Below are positions 39,862 through 52,061 of a stretch of DNA of 64,000 nucleotides, piece by piece. The DNA comes from Acanthaster planci (Eukaryota > Echinodermata > Asteroidea > Valvatida > Acanthasteridae). The notes below the pieces were generated by a model, which saw only the letters and a list, made by a program, of their open reading frames with translations, had not been told where the DNA came from and did not search any database. How positions within the stretch are numbered: position 1 is the stretch's first letter; each line of letters begins with the position of its first letter. The DNA is taken from positions 632,828 to 696,827 of the forward strand of contig NW_019091476.1 of assembly GCF_001949145.1 (NCBI RefSeq), in the 5' to 3' direction. The translations under genes were made by a program, and so were the position numbers.

Positions 39862-40442
39862 ATAAAGTGCTCGTGCAATCCACGAAACGTCCTACAACGA
39901 TGTCAATTTTTTTTGTTCTCAAACAATGCCTGCCTTCAGAATATCTGGTAAAATGTGATCCCCCCGGACTAGTCATGAAATCAAGTTGTTAGTCAGTTGT
40001 GTTTGTCATCCAGAACAACCGATATGAGCCAGCATACTGCGTTGTTTTACAATTCATGCTGGGCCTGTTCACCGTTGCTCGTGATTCAGCTTTCCGCACT
40101 CATGATCTGGCCCGGATACGATGCGTGGCCATTGTGGAGCGTGGTTGCACTGACCGTTCCCCCACGTTATTAAACTGCACGCCGAACCGCACCGGTACAT
40201 ACGCATCGCGAGGAAGGTGGACTACACCAGGCCAGTTACCGACTTGATTTCAAGTCTACCCCAGGACCAGCTTTTGAAAGCACAGTGTGGAAACATCTGT
40301 CATAGATGGAGAAAGTGGACACTTAGAATACTATTGGTCTACTTTGGCTTTTAGTTTCTTTAAGTAATCATCAATATCTGTTGGTCATGTTTGTACTGAA
40401 CACACTTCCTGATGGACATGACGGGGGCTTTGTGTGCTGGGT

Positions 40443-43400
40443 TCAGCTTAGCTCCTCAAAGAGATTGTCTGGTAGGGCGTCCGGGCAGAGGTAGTTGGCT
40501 AGCGCCATCTCGTCGTTGATGAAAACAACCTTCTGTGCTGTAATGTCACTCAACCTGCCGTGGAAGAAGTTGACAGGATTGAAGAAAGTGAGGAGACAAC
40601 ATTAATTGCAGTGGCACCACAATCAAGCGAGCATTCAAAAACTGCGAGGTGCATATGCATATTGGCAGGCCACAACACCCTACTGGTTGGAGTAGTCCCA
40701 CAGCTTGCACAGTCATGTTCCACCCACGTGCACACCCATTACGACTGTACTAACTGCACGTAATTCTGGTTCTCTCCAGACTGATAGGCCTAAGTAATTT
40801 ACACCTCCACCAGTTTACGCTTTCACCTTGCAAAGCTGCAAATCGTATTAATTTTAACCAACTCAATTTATTAAGCACTGTGAGTGTACAGTTCTGCCTG
40901 AGAGCTTGTGGGAAGATACATGTAGTTACAAGCTGTCTTGGATTGGACTCATGCGGTGCATACATCTTAAACACTTCACCCCTGAGCTGGCCGAGCTCAG
41001 CTGGTCTAGCTCAGCTGGCTTTTGTTCGTTTTAAGCGATAAGATCAGAATAGACATGGACTGGTGAGAGCACTTACATGGGTCGTATGACAGCCCAGCAT
41101 CCCTGGAAGACCATAGGGGCATTGACGACCAGGCACACTCCTAACCGCTCTGGGTATCTAGTGGATAGCAGCCAGATCAGGGTTTTGACAAAGTCGTAGT
41201 CCATACTGGCCATGCTGAACTTACGCATGTCAAACAGTACACAAACGTTGTCAATAACATCTTCATTGCACTTCTTGCATGCTGATTCCTTTGAGGGTAG
41301 AAATTACACATGTGCATGTACAGGTAAGAAGACGTGTGGTTAAATGTAATAAGCTCATTTGACCTGACCAGTACATGCACAACAAATACCAATCAGGAAA
41401 TTAGACAAGTTACATGTAGTGCAATTCCATGAGTGACAAACAGTACATGTATGTGCGAGTTTTGTTTAAAAACAGTTGAAAACTGCACAAATGACGCCTA
41501 AAGAGGAGTGCACTACGACTTGGCAATCAAACTTACATCTGGGCCCTCAACTTGTGATAAAACAGCAAAAACTAACTTTAATTTCAGTCGCTGTGAATCA
41601 AGAGTGTCAGTGGAACGTAGTACATACTCATTTTCTACTGAAATATTTGTTTTAAGTATTGCCATTTTTCTACATAAATGAGAAATGTTTGTACTCCCAA
41701 AATTGGAAGGTAATTTTTTGAACCAGCATGGTTTTTGTGGTCGTTGTCAATTGTGTCAGCTAAATCTCCTGTCTCGGCAATCTCAGCATACATGACGTAC
41801 ATGACACAACACCTGTATCTATGCTCCACTGAAACTCTTGCTCGGCTGTTAATATTTTACTTACCAGAATGTATACCATGCATTTTGTCAAGGCTTCTTT
41901 GTTCTTTTCTGCCACTTTGTGATGTCTTACCCGTAGCAAAATCATTGGTCTGTTGCATAAAGACGGATAGGTTAGAATGTAGCACAACTGACCTAAATAA
42001 GAGTTGATCCAGACATCTTTACCGCAGTGCAAAACACTTGCTTCAAGGTTCCACATTAATGAGTGGTTAACTGGCAAGTTTTTGCTTCTTAAGTTGTTTG
42101 GAGAAATTAAAGTTTTGAAATAAGATAGAACCCTGGTGGGTAAAGCTATCAATCTTTCCTTAATGATTCAAAATGGTTTATGCAATAACCCTTCAAATAT
42201 ACCCACAACCAAATACAGTCAAAACTCGATCACAAGAGGCTGTTACCACAGGATCCGCGTATAACTAGGAAATTTGTAGTTCCCAATCATTTGTTTTCCA
42301 TTGTTTGCATTCCAGATAAGAAACGGTAGGTAATTTGCCAAGTCTGAAGGACCTGTTATTGACGGCGTAAGAGTGTACTTGCCTTATAGTAACCACCAAA
42401 TATACACTTCTCAAAAAAAGTTAAGGAATACTTTATATTTTGTGTGTACTTTTTTATATGAGATATTTTACTGTTGAATGGATACTGCATCATTGCACAT
42501 TTTTAATTTTTTCCATTCCAATGTGAACACTGTCAAGAACAAACAAGTAGTGAAGGAACTAGACCTCACTCATCGATCATTGCTTGGAAAAAAAATTACA
42601 AGTTAAGAAAGAAGTGGTCCTTAACTCTTTTTGAGTAGTATATATGTATTAGCCACAATGCCGACTCGGAAAGAAAAATCCAATGAATAACTTTCGAAGA
42701 GTTTTTGTTGGCAGCAAAAAAGTTCTGACAAGCTCTGACAATATTTTAATCAAATCTTTAGGATGGAAAACAAGCAACTGTAGACTTTATCATTAACTCA
42801 TTTAGTTCTATTATTTAAAGGAAAAGTGAAATAATTTTAAGCGACATATTTTGTTTAATTCTTCAGTTTTGGTTCTTGCGGAACACTGAACTGCTCAAGT
42901 GAATTTGTTGTACATTGAAAGTATCCTTTAACGAACTTGCTCTCCATTCCACGTAAAGCCCGAATTCATATGCAGTTGTAAGTAGAAAATATTAGTAGGC
43001 CTACAATCATGCGCTAAGCAAGCATCAGCTTAGAACAATCACAAGAGATACGCACTTTGGCTGGTATAACCTGTTTCTTTGCTAAGCAAATATTTTGTTT
43101 GCTCAGTAAATTTCTGTGCCAAGCAGCAATCAGCTGAGAACCACTCACAAGAAATGTATAACACATAAGCACATATTTTCTCTGCTTGAAAAAGATTTTT
43201 GCTTGTGGAAATACGCGTTCTGAGAACATGCATAGCCCACCTTCCATGCCGGTCGCGGTGCCGAAGTAGCTCCACTTTTCTGGTGCTGAGCTCAGCATCA
43301 ACTTCCGGACAAGACGTAGGGTTGATTGTTTCAACTCCGTAGTCTTTCCTCCATTGGTTACACTTTAAGATGGCCCCGAAGGAGTCATCTACATTCTTAA

Positions 43401-45880
43401 ACGCTTTCAGGAATCGAATAATGCTGGGCTCCGTTAAGTACTGGAAGCAATTTTTTCCCCAAAATGTAAGCATTCGAATTCAGATTCAAGCGAATACATG
43501 TATACAAATGTCATTGTTGTCTTCAGTTTGATATCTCTTTTAAACAGGATAATTCCACCAAATGTACAATTGATATTTAAGTAATAAAAAACACGAAACT
43601 TTCATCAGATGTAATAGATTTTTATGAAATTAATGAATATGATACTTTGCAGTGAACTGTATAAAACAGAATAGGTAGAGTTGTTAATGAATATTCAACA
43701 CTGCTACTGAATATTGAAAGCACTAACCTGCGATGGATCTGCGTTGAAGATAATCTGAAAATTAAAGATAAAAAAGGGACTGAACTTTTGAAACCATTAA
43801 AGTGCCATGTCCAGTTTGAGTATCGTTCATTTTATTGCGGCATCATGCGTAGGCCAATTTCCTCAAATCTTTAGTCTCCTTGCCAGCCGTCTTTGGCACT
43901 TTCTTTCTGCCCTTGGCAGAGTTGGGTGAGAACCTCTCCATTGCGTATTTGCTGCCTTATAGAGGGCACAATATCATCTGAAACACGATATTTAAGAAAG
44001 TGCTTTCTTTTGTGAGGTAATTTTTTTATATTTATTTGAGAACTTGCCTGTGAATTCTGACTACAGTTAACGACATGCCCTGCGTTTCGTATCACGTGAA
44101 GACAGATCAAAAATGAAAGAATGACAAGATAACGGAGTATGATCTCTGCCTTGATAATGAATTTCTCCTCGCTTGCCATTATTTCGGAATACTTCAAACG
44201 CTGCTTGCATTTTTTATGCATGTTATATCTGGAGATGCGTTGGCACACAAATCCAACTGCGCTACATATGTAGCTTCGCCTCCTGAAATCATAGACGTGC
44301 CTCGCTTTGAATGCTTTAAGTTTTAAGTAATCATTTAGTATGGTTGTGATTTTCCATTGAACGTATCTTTTGAAACTTCCATTAATTTAAGTAGCATTTA
44401 GTGAGATCGTAAACAGTTTGATCACGGGTACGAGGAATTTTTACGACGGTACATATCTAACTTTAGGCCTATAAGCTTTACCGAAATCTCACGGAACGTA
44501 AAAAAGATGCGGTTGGCTTTCTCATAGTTCAAAGAAACAGCTATATATGGTTGGTCGAAAAATAATTGAAAAGTTGAAATGTGAATTGCATACTCGTGCT
44601 ATTCGTGGCCGATTTTTTTACACTGTTATACAGTGTCATTTTGTATTGCCCGACAGCCGCGTATCCAGGGTTTTGTTTGCCCGTAGCGAAATAGAATTTG
44701 CCTTCCGGTCAGGTTAAATCACACAATCAGACCAAGAAGACAATGGTAAAGTGAGAACCGACGTGGGAATATAATCCAACACGTTCAATGCGTTCATCAT
44801 CTATTTCCACAGTCCCAATAATGTTCCTTTTAACATCCCGATTCGGTTCTGAGAATTCCAATTACATTCTACGGCTCAGCATCCTTTGGCTTTGCTGCTG
44901 CGCTGTTTCATCGTAAAGTATCGATAATCAGAATGATCATATCTCAGATCAGTACACGTATAACAATTTACATTCCTACCACGTTTTACAGATCCTCGTA
45001 TGGATGCATAATATTATGTGCCCTTCGAGGTTATTATCAGCTTTACTGTTTTAAGTTGGCTTATATTAATAGTCTCTCCATAAAATTTAACGAGGACAGG
45101 CCTACAAATACGAGCACAATCATCAAGGCGGAAACCGAATGCATCAATGTGCACTCACACTATCGCAATAACGAATAATATTTTACTAACGAAGAGGGCA
45201 AGTACTGTCAGATACCTGACTTTGATGTTTCAAGTACATGTACAAAGATCAACGATCTAGCCTACTTCAAAACGTTTGCTGAATTGCATGGAGAGTTATA
45301 CTTGCTGAACAGTTTCCTGTCATAATGGCAGAGAAATAACTACTTGGAGTCTTTAAGTATTCTTGGGGCATTCGGGAAAGATTTTTAAAAATTATTTTAC
45401 TCATAGGAAAAGAGCGCTTGTGGTAATAATGTAAGTAGAATATTCATGGAGCAAAATAACAGAAAGCATTAATCTACTACATTTTCATGACTTATTGGTT
45501 AACAACTTCCAAAAATACAGTGTTTAATAGTTGTAATGTTATATTCGAGGCTTTTTCAAGATACCCAATCAAAAACCCACACAGATAACTCTACATCCAC
45601 CCATTAAAACCAAGAAACTAACCTAGTCTGCAATTGGCCATGCATTGTGTGCTTAATCAACCTACCAGCAACTGCAATGTGATATTACAAAGTGAAACGT
45701 TTCGTACTCAAATTAATGACATATACATGAAGAAGTGCATGGTTTAAGATTACATCGTTATACTCCGAAACTAGCATTTAGGTGACATCGAATATCAAAA
45801 CAAATTATCATGTTACTCACCTCACAACGTTCCTTCAATTTCATTAGCTCATTTGGGTCGTACTCTATCGGATTTCCCAT
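40443..45880 (-). CDS. stand-alone CRAL-TRIO (SEC14-like) domain protein, complete, six exons
   Basis: Exons in transcript order: 45880-45821, 43754-43728, 43440-43241, 41949-41865, 41288-41077, 40554-40443. Phases agree throughout and give 231 codons plus TGA. The protein is MGNPIEYDPNELMKLKERCE, then the nine-residue microexon IIFNADPSQ, then the CRAL-TRIO N region (EPSIIRFLKAFKNVDDSF), a HRDRHGRPMILLRVR strand, and the lipid-binding core (NVCVLFDMRKFSMASMDYDF, then ERLGVCLVVNAPMVFQGCWA), ending KVVFINDE ... FEELS. There is no signal peptide, membrane segment or GOLD domain. The family binds and transfers hydrophobic ligands such as phosphoinositides, tocopherol or retinoids; the ligand here is unknown. 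An in-frame ATG 24 codons upstream (45952) would add an Ile-rich stretch, and I prefer 45880. Confidence 0.88.
42405..42638. mobile_element. Tc1/mariner-like MITE in the CRAL-TRIO gene
   Basis: The left end cttctcaaaaaaagttaagg (from 42406) and the right end ccttaactctttttgagtag (to 42638) are inverted copies with few differences. Both sides are flanked by TATA (42401-42404 and 42639-42642), consistent with a TA target duplication. It is 234 bp, AT-rich, without an ORF, and lies in the intron between exons 3 and 4. Confidence 0.8.
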
Positions 45881-46062
45881 CCTTAATATTTCATATACGA
45901 TAACTTCGTTTGTTATAATAGTTATTATATATTGAATGGAGAATAAACGCACTTGACAGGGGAGCTATCGCGTTGAGTTTAACCTTGTTGAAATGAAACA
46001 TATGGCCAGTTTAGCTCGTGAGTAAAACATGGCCGCCTTCTTAGCGGATGCGATGTTGATGG
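45881..46062. promoter_or_regulatory. candidate bidirectional promoter
   Basis: These 182 bases separate the CRAL-TRIO start codon (- strand) from a possible first coding exon (+ strand). The segment includes aacatggccgcc (46027-46038), one base off a YY1-type word, and no clear TATA box for either direction. The promoter role is inferred from the head-to-head layout. Confidence 0.35.
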
Positions 46063-46204
46063 ATGTTGCGACTTCTTGAGTTCGATGGTGATGCTGTCAA
46101 GGCAATCCACACTACAACGCCTAAAACGCCTCAAATATATCTCGTTTCCAAACGGTTTGCCCCCTGTTCAGTTGACGAGGAAAGCCTCAAACAAATCCGA
46201 TTCT
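46063..46204 (+). CDS. possible first coding exon of an unidentified gene, continuing beyond what I can follow
   Basis: ATG at 46063 opens a frame reading MLRLLEFDGDAVKAI and on to KRFAPCSVDEESLKQIRF, reaching a strong GTGAGT donor at 46205 in phase 1. A second frame (MVMLSRQSTLQRLKRLK, from 46088) is also open to the same donor, so the frame is not certain. An upstream ATG in a good context (46030) starts a 16-codon frame that overlaps this start. No downstream exon was recognised between here and 64 kb, and no family is recognised. Confidence 0.3.
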
Positions 46205-46210
46205 GTGAGT

Positions 46211-49200
46211 ACTTTTCATCGTCTTGATGGCCGTGAGGATGACGGGGTCGATCTTAATCACTGGAGATGAAATTGGAAAAACATAAAAGACAGCTTGTAA
46301 ATGTAATGACGATGATGTATGCGATTCTACACTGACCACGCGCATACGCACACGGCGCCGTGCGTTGTGTGATTGCTCTATCCCTAGATCATGTTCATGT
46401 ATTATGCGTAGGTTTTCCCGACTCAGCCTGCCAAGCTGAGCAGAGTGTCATCGTAGGCCTACGTTGCACCGACGCCTCGCGACATTTCAGCCGAGTGCAC
46501 CTTATCTTACTGATATGCATAATTAATTGGGAAGCATGAAGGTCTAAAATTGGGTGATAATACCGATGAACTGCATAGATATTTCGTGCGTGACATTGTC
46601 CAGCATCTACTTTTTGGATGATTCCTCTGCAGGGCCTTTGCGTATGAACCATTTCGTTTTCTGTTGGCGAATTTCTCCCCGGAAAAAAATTAATGTCAAA
46701 TATTTGAATGTTGGAGTTCTTCATTGTATTTCGTTGATATGTGGATTCAGATCTTTCCGGAGAAACCAGTTCTTGCAACATAAAATGTTTGAACGTGTTC
46801 ATGAAATGAAGTAGCTCCTCAATGGTTTTAGGAGTATGAAGAAAGGACATGAAATAGCGTATCTGAATCCGTCATATACCTGAAAATAAACGTCTAAAGC
46901 CAGAACTGTAATTACAACAGCGACATGGACAGAAATCGAAGCAAAATAAAACCATTATCATATTAAATTTGTACTTACATGCCATTCCGTGTTAGAGAAA
47001 TTAGAAATACATGTAACGACATAGATGGTATGGTGTGCTGATCAGCGGAAGTGTACCGTATAATGTTTGCTTATCATTAACGGTCTGCATAATTAACCCC
47101 AAACGAATGCGTGCACGCTGGCACAGAATGCGTTACATGCATGATTGCCATTTCAGATATATTTGCACATGTTCGTCGTGCATAGCTGTTGGCTGTTCAA
47201 TTAATCAAGTGTATTATGCTAATGATATTGATGTCAATCCTTTAGGCGAATGGATTATTTCGTTGTTCAGTTTCAATGACATTTATTTCCAAAGCTTAAA
47301 AAGAACAACTCGAAAACAACTGGTAAGAAAAGATGATAAATCGAAAGATTTTAAACAAGTCGAGGCTCTTAATGTGGCATACCTTATACATTCAAAGGGT
47401 TTCAGATAAGTATGCGTTTTCAATTCAACAATTGTTAAGACTGAATTTATAGAAAATTGTCGTGACAACGTTCATAAAGACACACCATTAGTCCAATTAA
47501 TGATTTTTTTCTATGCAACATGCATGCAGTCATACACGGACGTACGTTTGAAATTGTTTGTATACAACCGAGAAATGGCAAAGATCTATGTAACAGGCTG
47601 AGTAGGCATATTACAAAACAAACTGAAGGACTTGCATTTGATATATCAGCTAACAGTCGAAGATTCCATTCTAATGTACACATGCGCTCTAGCCTACTAA
47701 TAAATCTACACCACGATACTTTGCAGAAGCGTGCATGTGCAACTACTGCGAATTGCGTAAATGTTTGAGAATTATATAGTACGTTAAATACATAGAAATA
47801 TTAAATGATACTTTATAATGCATAGAATGCTACGATAAATTCGCCTACCTGTACTGAAATCACCTTCGTTCTGTACTGGTAAACTGTTGCCAAAGATAGC
47901 TAGGGCTAATGGAAACCGAAGCGGCAGTCATGAAAGCCTGCTACGCCTACGTGTACAGCACTAGTGACCTACACAGGTCATGCTGTGCTGTTGGATGAAC
48001 ATTGACAATACAGGTGGTTAAAAAGGATATATAGTGTGCGCGCATATGGGCAACAATATTGTATTGATTCAATAATAGTGGCCTTCGCTATATTGATTGC
48101 GAGTTTGTGGGTTGCACACCATTGCACATTATACTCTGCAGTACACATGCTATCAGGCCCAACCCATGTGTATTCTACACTTGAAACTAGTTTATTGACG
48201 TCGTTATCTCGTGCCCATGTTATGGGCTAGGGAGGTAGAAGTGCTGCATTCGGTAGATAGCGTTGGCAAAGCAATGAATACTAGTTTTGCTATAAAAACG
48301 GCAAAAAGTGGCGAGCACAGAAATTAGTTTCTCAGCATAAAAAGGTGCCCATGCAGCGGTGTTGTGTGTCTGCCAGTGCATGGTTTCCAGCTGCTGTATG
48401 CTCGCTGTTCTGCCAAACAGCTCAAAAAAATTGGGGGGGGGCGGGGCTAAGCTCGAGGAAGGCAAGTTGACTCAACCGATAACAAATATCCTTTAAGTGA
48501 CAATGAGTAAATGAGTTGCTCTTTACACGTAAAGGTAAAAATAATTGCGTGAGCTGCAAATTGAAAAGTAACATTTCTCAAAAGCAAACTTATTAAATCA
48601 CACCTACAGGAGTGACGAACATGTGGCCACTGGTACAATTAAAAACGCTCGTTGGCCAGTGCCACAATTTCCTTATGCACTGAGAAAATGTCAGTGGTAA
48701 CGGTGTGGTTGCGAGCGCCCTCTCTCTGTCTCTCCAGGCTTTTTCTCTCTGTTTAATGCTGGGGTACTAGACATAAGCAAACTCACATTATTATGTACTT
48801 TTTGTTACTTTTATCCTCTTGGGCTGCAACACAAACTTGTTGTGGAATACAAGAAGCAAATGTATTTTACTTTTTTTCAAGCTTCACATCAAACCGTTCT
48901 TAGCCATTCATGCAAAAAATTCTCAGTGCGTGAACTTTGAGGCGTTTTCCACAGATCTCGAAAATTCTGGATTCTCTGCATCATAGGCTTGTGCTAAGAC
49001 TTATGAGCTATGTTTACCAGCTAATACATGTAATTATACCATACACTTGTCAACTGGACATGCTCAGAACCTTAAAGCGAGAACAATGCAACGATGACAA
49101 ATTTAAAGTAAGAAAAACATCCTTCAAAGCTGGTTACAATTTTTAAGCAAAGAATTCGCTTAAAACACAGGGATCATTAAATTGGTAGAGACCACATCAG

Positions 49201-50306
49201 TATTTTCAAAATCTTCTGATTTTTGAGAAAGCCTGCCAATAAAAAAGGTCTGCCTGGTCATTTAAATGCATGCCGTTGCGTGAAAAGATACTTCAAATGT
49301 GCCCCAAAATTTCCTTGGGCCAAAATACGGAATTCAGTTACAAATTTGTGCTGGCTTTTTTGTGATTTATGATAACGTTTTTCTAATTTGTTCTGATCTG
49401 CTGAAATTCCAGGAACTTCTCTGTTTATAGCTTCAGAGATTATGAAACTTCGGAGTTAATTATTATTGCTTTACAGCTAAATAAATTTTCCATATGTTTA
49501 TAGCGTTTTAAACAAGTATTAGTCTCTGAGAAAACGTTGATGTTTCTATGGTTATTCTTTGGCAACTTGGGCAAGCTAGACTCCTCGGTCATAGCAATGA
49601 TTCCCCGCACGTGACCAACATGTTGGAATTGACGTCTTCTGATGGGTTCATTGCTCACTCCTTAACCACATGGATTGTCATGTAGTCGGCCATACCAACA
49701 CGAGCATCTGTGGAGCAAATGTCAACGAAATGTGACAATGACTACATTGGTCGTGATATTTCAGGGAAAGACGGTTGTGCTCATGTGTTTCATTTCGAGT
49801 TTTTTTGTTGCGAATAATGATTGGGACTTTGTCTCGTTAACTGGGATTTCTGGACCTTTGGCTTTTGGAACTTTGTCTTGTTTATTACCGTTGAACGCCT
49901 GGGATTTTGTCTTCTTCATTGCTGTTATACGTCTGTCAATCTGTCAGTCGAGATGTCTGTCTTTTTTGGAAGGCCATCAATTAGGATCCTTTAGTGATTT
50001 GCTGTTAGTCTTATTTAGCTTTGATTCATAACTGTCGTTGTGAATGTAGCTGATCACCTTATTTAACATTAAATGCGTTGGTTGAAATATTTTCATCTTA
50101 ATATTAAGTAGTAATTTATTTAAACATTGCACAAGTATATTAAAACCAACCGTAGTGTACGATTGTCAGTAAGCCTATCTTACTGAGTTGTGTCTTCATC
50201 TGTTTACATGGAGCCCCGTTAACTCCACTTTCTTTTCAAATTTTTCACCGTGTTCTGTCATCTGAATGAGACAATGCAAAGATACTTCTCGAAGATAATA
50301 GTGTTT
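46211..50306. other. no gene seen
   Basis: AT-rich DNA with open frames up to 151 codons, none with recognisable motifs or good flanking splice sites. A G-rich run (about 48427-48440) and a loosely repeated tgggattttgtct word (about 49820-49915) are the only visible structures. The TACATGTA palindrome is much rarer here than in the left two thirds. Confidence 0.5.
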
Positions 50307-50311
50307 TTATT
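50306..50311 (-). promoter_or_regulatory. poly(A) signal AATAAA overlapping the stop codon of the PAN-domain gene
   Basis: On the - strand the sequence is acaaaataaaa: the TAA stop (50309-50307) is part of an AATAAA hexamer (50311-50306). If used, the 3' UTR would be only a few tens of bases. Confidence 0.4.
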
Positions 50312-52061
50312 TTGTAGGGACCACAACACGTGGAAATCTTATTTCTTCAGCGTTACCTGACGCAATCAGTGGTACAGCGTCGTGCGTGGTGCTGTAGAGG
50401 ATTGCGAAGGGATTTATCGAAGCGCAAGCTTCCCTCTGAGCAGTAACGAAGAGCCATCCCACATTGGCTGTCAGTGAACAATTGCCAGGGAAGTCGCTGA
50501 TGACGAATTGTCTGGGCCTATATAGAAACAGCAGAACTAAAATGGTTACATGACCGACGCCTGGCGGAAGCATTGTTGCTTGTATCTTGCCCAGAGCACC
50601 TACATGTGGGTCCATCGGTGTGTGATGGGATGAGGAAATGCCAGGCCGATCGTGTCATATCATGGAGGAAGAAAAAAAAAATACATTGAGCTAAATCTGC
50701 GAGTATGGGTTGAAGTGACTGTAAAGAGAGCTGGGCCACACTGCTATATGTCGCTACATGTACGGGCTCTTTATTTATGAATGGAGACAAGATGAGACCG
50801 CAGTTACAAACACTCTTAGTCGTCATTTTATATTGGTTAGGATATCTTTAGCCATTTAACGCAGCACACGAGTGCAAAAGGGCTCATCTCTGCAATACGA
50901 GGGATTCACAAAACAGTGCGCCATCACGGGGCTGCCACAGAAAGATTTTTTCGCAGTGCATTGTGGGAAATGCATTAACCCAGCAGTCCCAAATCCTCCA
51001 ATATGATTTTACATACACCTTAAGGGGTTAGGGTTAATGGTCGACTATGGTCAAATTCTATTCACCAGCTATACACGGGGAATTTGAATTTTCCCCAGTG
51101 TCTATCAGAGAAGGAGATGCATCACTTCAGTGTATTTCGAGTAGCAATTTTAATTGCAGATCGTGGCAAGGCGGCCATGCTTTTGTCGACGATAAACTTT
51201 TTAAAAAAAAAGGCCTCTCCCTGCAATGTTTTGGTGGGCACTGTGTTGTGAATCGCCCGTATTCATTCAAACGAATTGGGCAGTGCCCTTGCATTCCTGC
51301 TGATCATAGTCATAAGGTCATTTTTTGAATATATGAACAAGAGATAACGTCTGTTCTGATGCGCCGTCAAGCTGAGTTTTAATTACCAGAACAGTGTATC
51401 TCCAATAGGAAATTTGCCGTCTTTAAGTTCAAGATGTTGCCACCAAGGAGACGACAATAGTTCGTCTCTCCGGAACCAGTCGGTGATGTTCAATTGATTC
51501 CCTCTGAAGATCAGCTTTGCTAAAGGCTGTACTCCGTCAGTACTGTACAGGGAAAGCTTCACCTGCAACAAAAAAGCGTTCTCTGTCGAGGGGTTCATTT
51601 AAAAGAGATTCCAGTCTGTTTATATGAGAATGCCACTTTTGCAACGTATTAGTCTTGGGACAAGACGCTAGTCTAGTCTTGAATTAGTAATGCATGGATT
51701 GTCAGTCATCGCCGAAATACTGCGCCATCACACACAAACCGCTGTGAAAAGATCTTCTTGTATGATGAATAACGATTGTGATGACGAAGACCGTCAACAT
51801 GATTTCCCTAATGCTTGAAATCCAGTTGTGCTCTACCTAAATAAATATTATATATTTTTACAAAAAGGGACTCATAGAAGTGAATTTCCCCATCACTTAC
51901 AAACTTTATATGGCTGCTGCAATATTTCCATGCATCGTAGATAGCTTGGTCCCGGAAATTTCCGTGGACGTCCAAGGTCGACTCCCAGTGAGGATTAGTC
52001 CACATTTCATACAGGTCTTGCCCACCTGCCTGACCCATGAAAACGAGTTGCCACTGCAAAG
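50307..52061 (-). CDS. three-exon C-terminal domain (WQLVF ... NWF-like ... GNCS..VGW)
   Basis: The domain runs over exons 52061/52053-51901, 51562-51387 and 50517-50307. Landmarks are WQLVFMGQAGGQDLYEMWTN at the start, VKLSLYSTDG across the first junction, LIFRGNQLNITDWFRRDELL, the second junction at TLF-W, then FVISDFPGNCSLTANVGWLF and a CAS...ILYSTTHD end. I recall the same order of blocks in many uncharacterised secreted proteins of echinoderms, molluscs, amphioxus and cnidarians, but know no assigned function. An 18-residue tail follows to TAA. Confidence 0.75.

Larger units (their letters stand above)
36761..40442. other. TDRD3 3' UTR and region between convergent genes
   Basis: TDRD3 (+) and the CRAL-TRIO gene (-) converge here. 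AATAAA words on the + strand occur near 38872, 38999 and 39864, so the TDRD3 3' end is unclear. A SINE-like segment lies at about 36850-37075. One weak candidate terminal exon is listed separately. Otherwise I see AT-rich unique DNA. Confidence 0.5.

Noticed and set aside
41735-42152. Long frames around the fourth CRAL-TRIO exon
   Set aside because: Only 41865-41949 is exon; the rest reads into introns or is antisense.
46395-46850. 151-codon - strand frame
   Set aside because: No recognisable motif, no good flanking splice sites, and an almost equally open + frame lies opposite; chance in AT-rich DNA is likely.
47035-47409. 124-codon + strand frame downstream of the candidate exon at 46063
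   Set aside because: No acceptor in a matching phase and no protein-like pattern was found.
49675-50031. 118-codon hydrophobic + strand frame
   Set aside because: It arises from a loosely repeated T-rich word (tgggattttgtct), not from a membrane protein gene.
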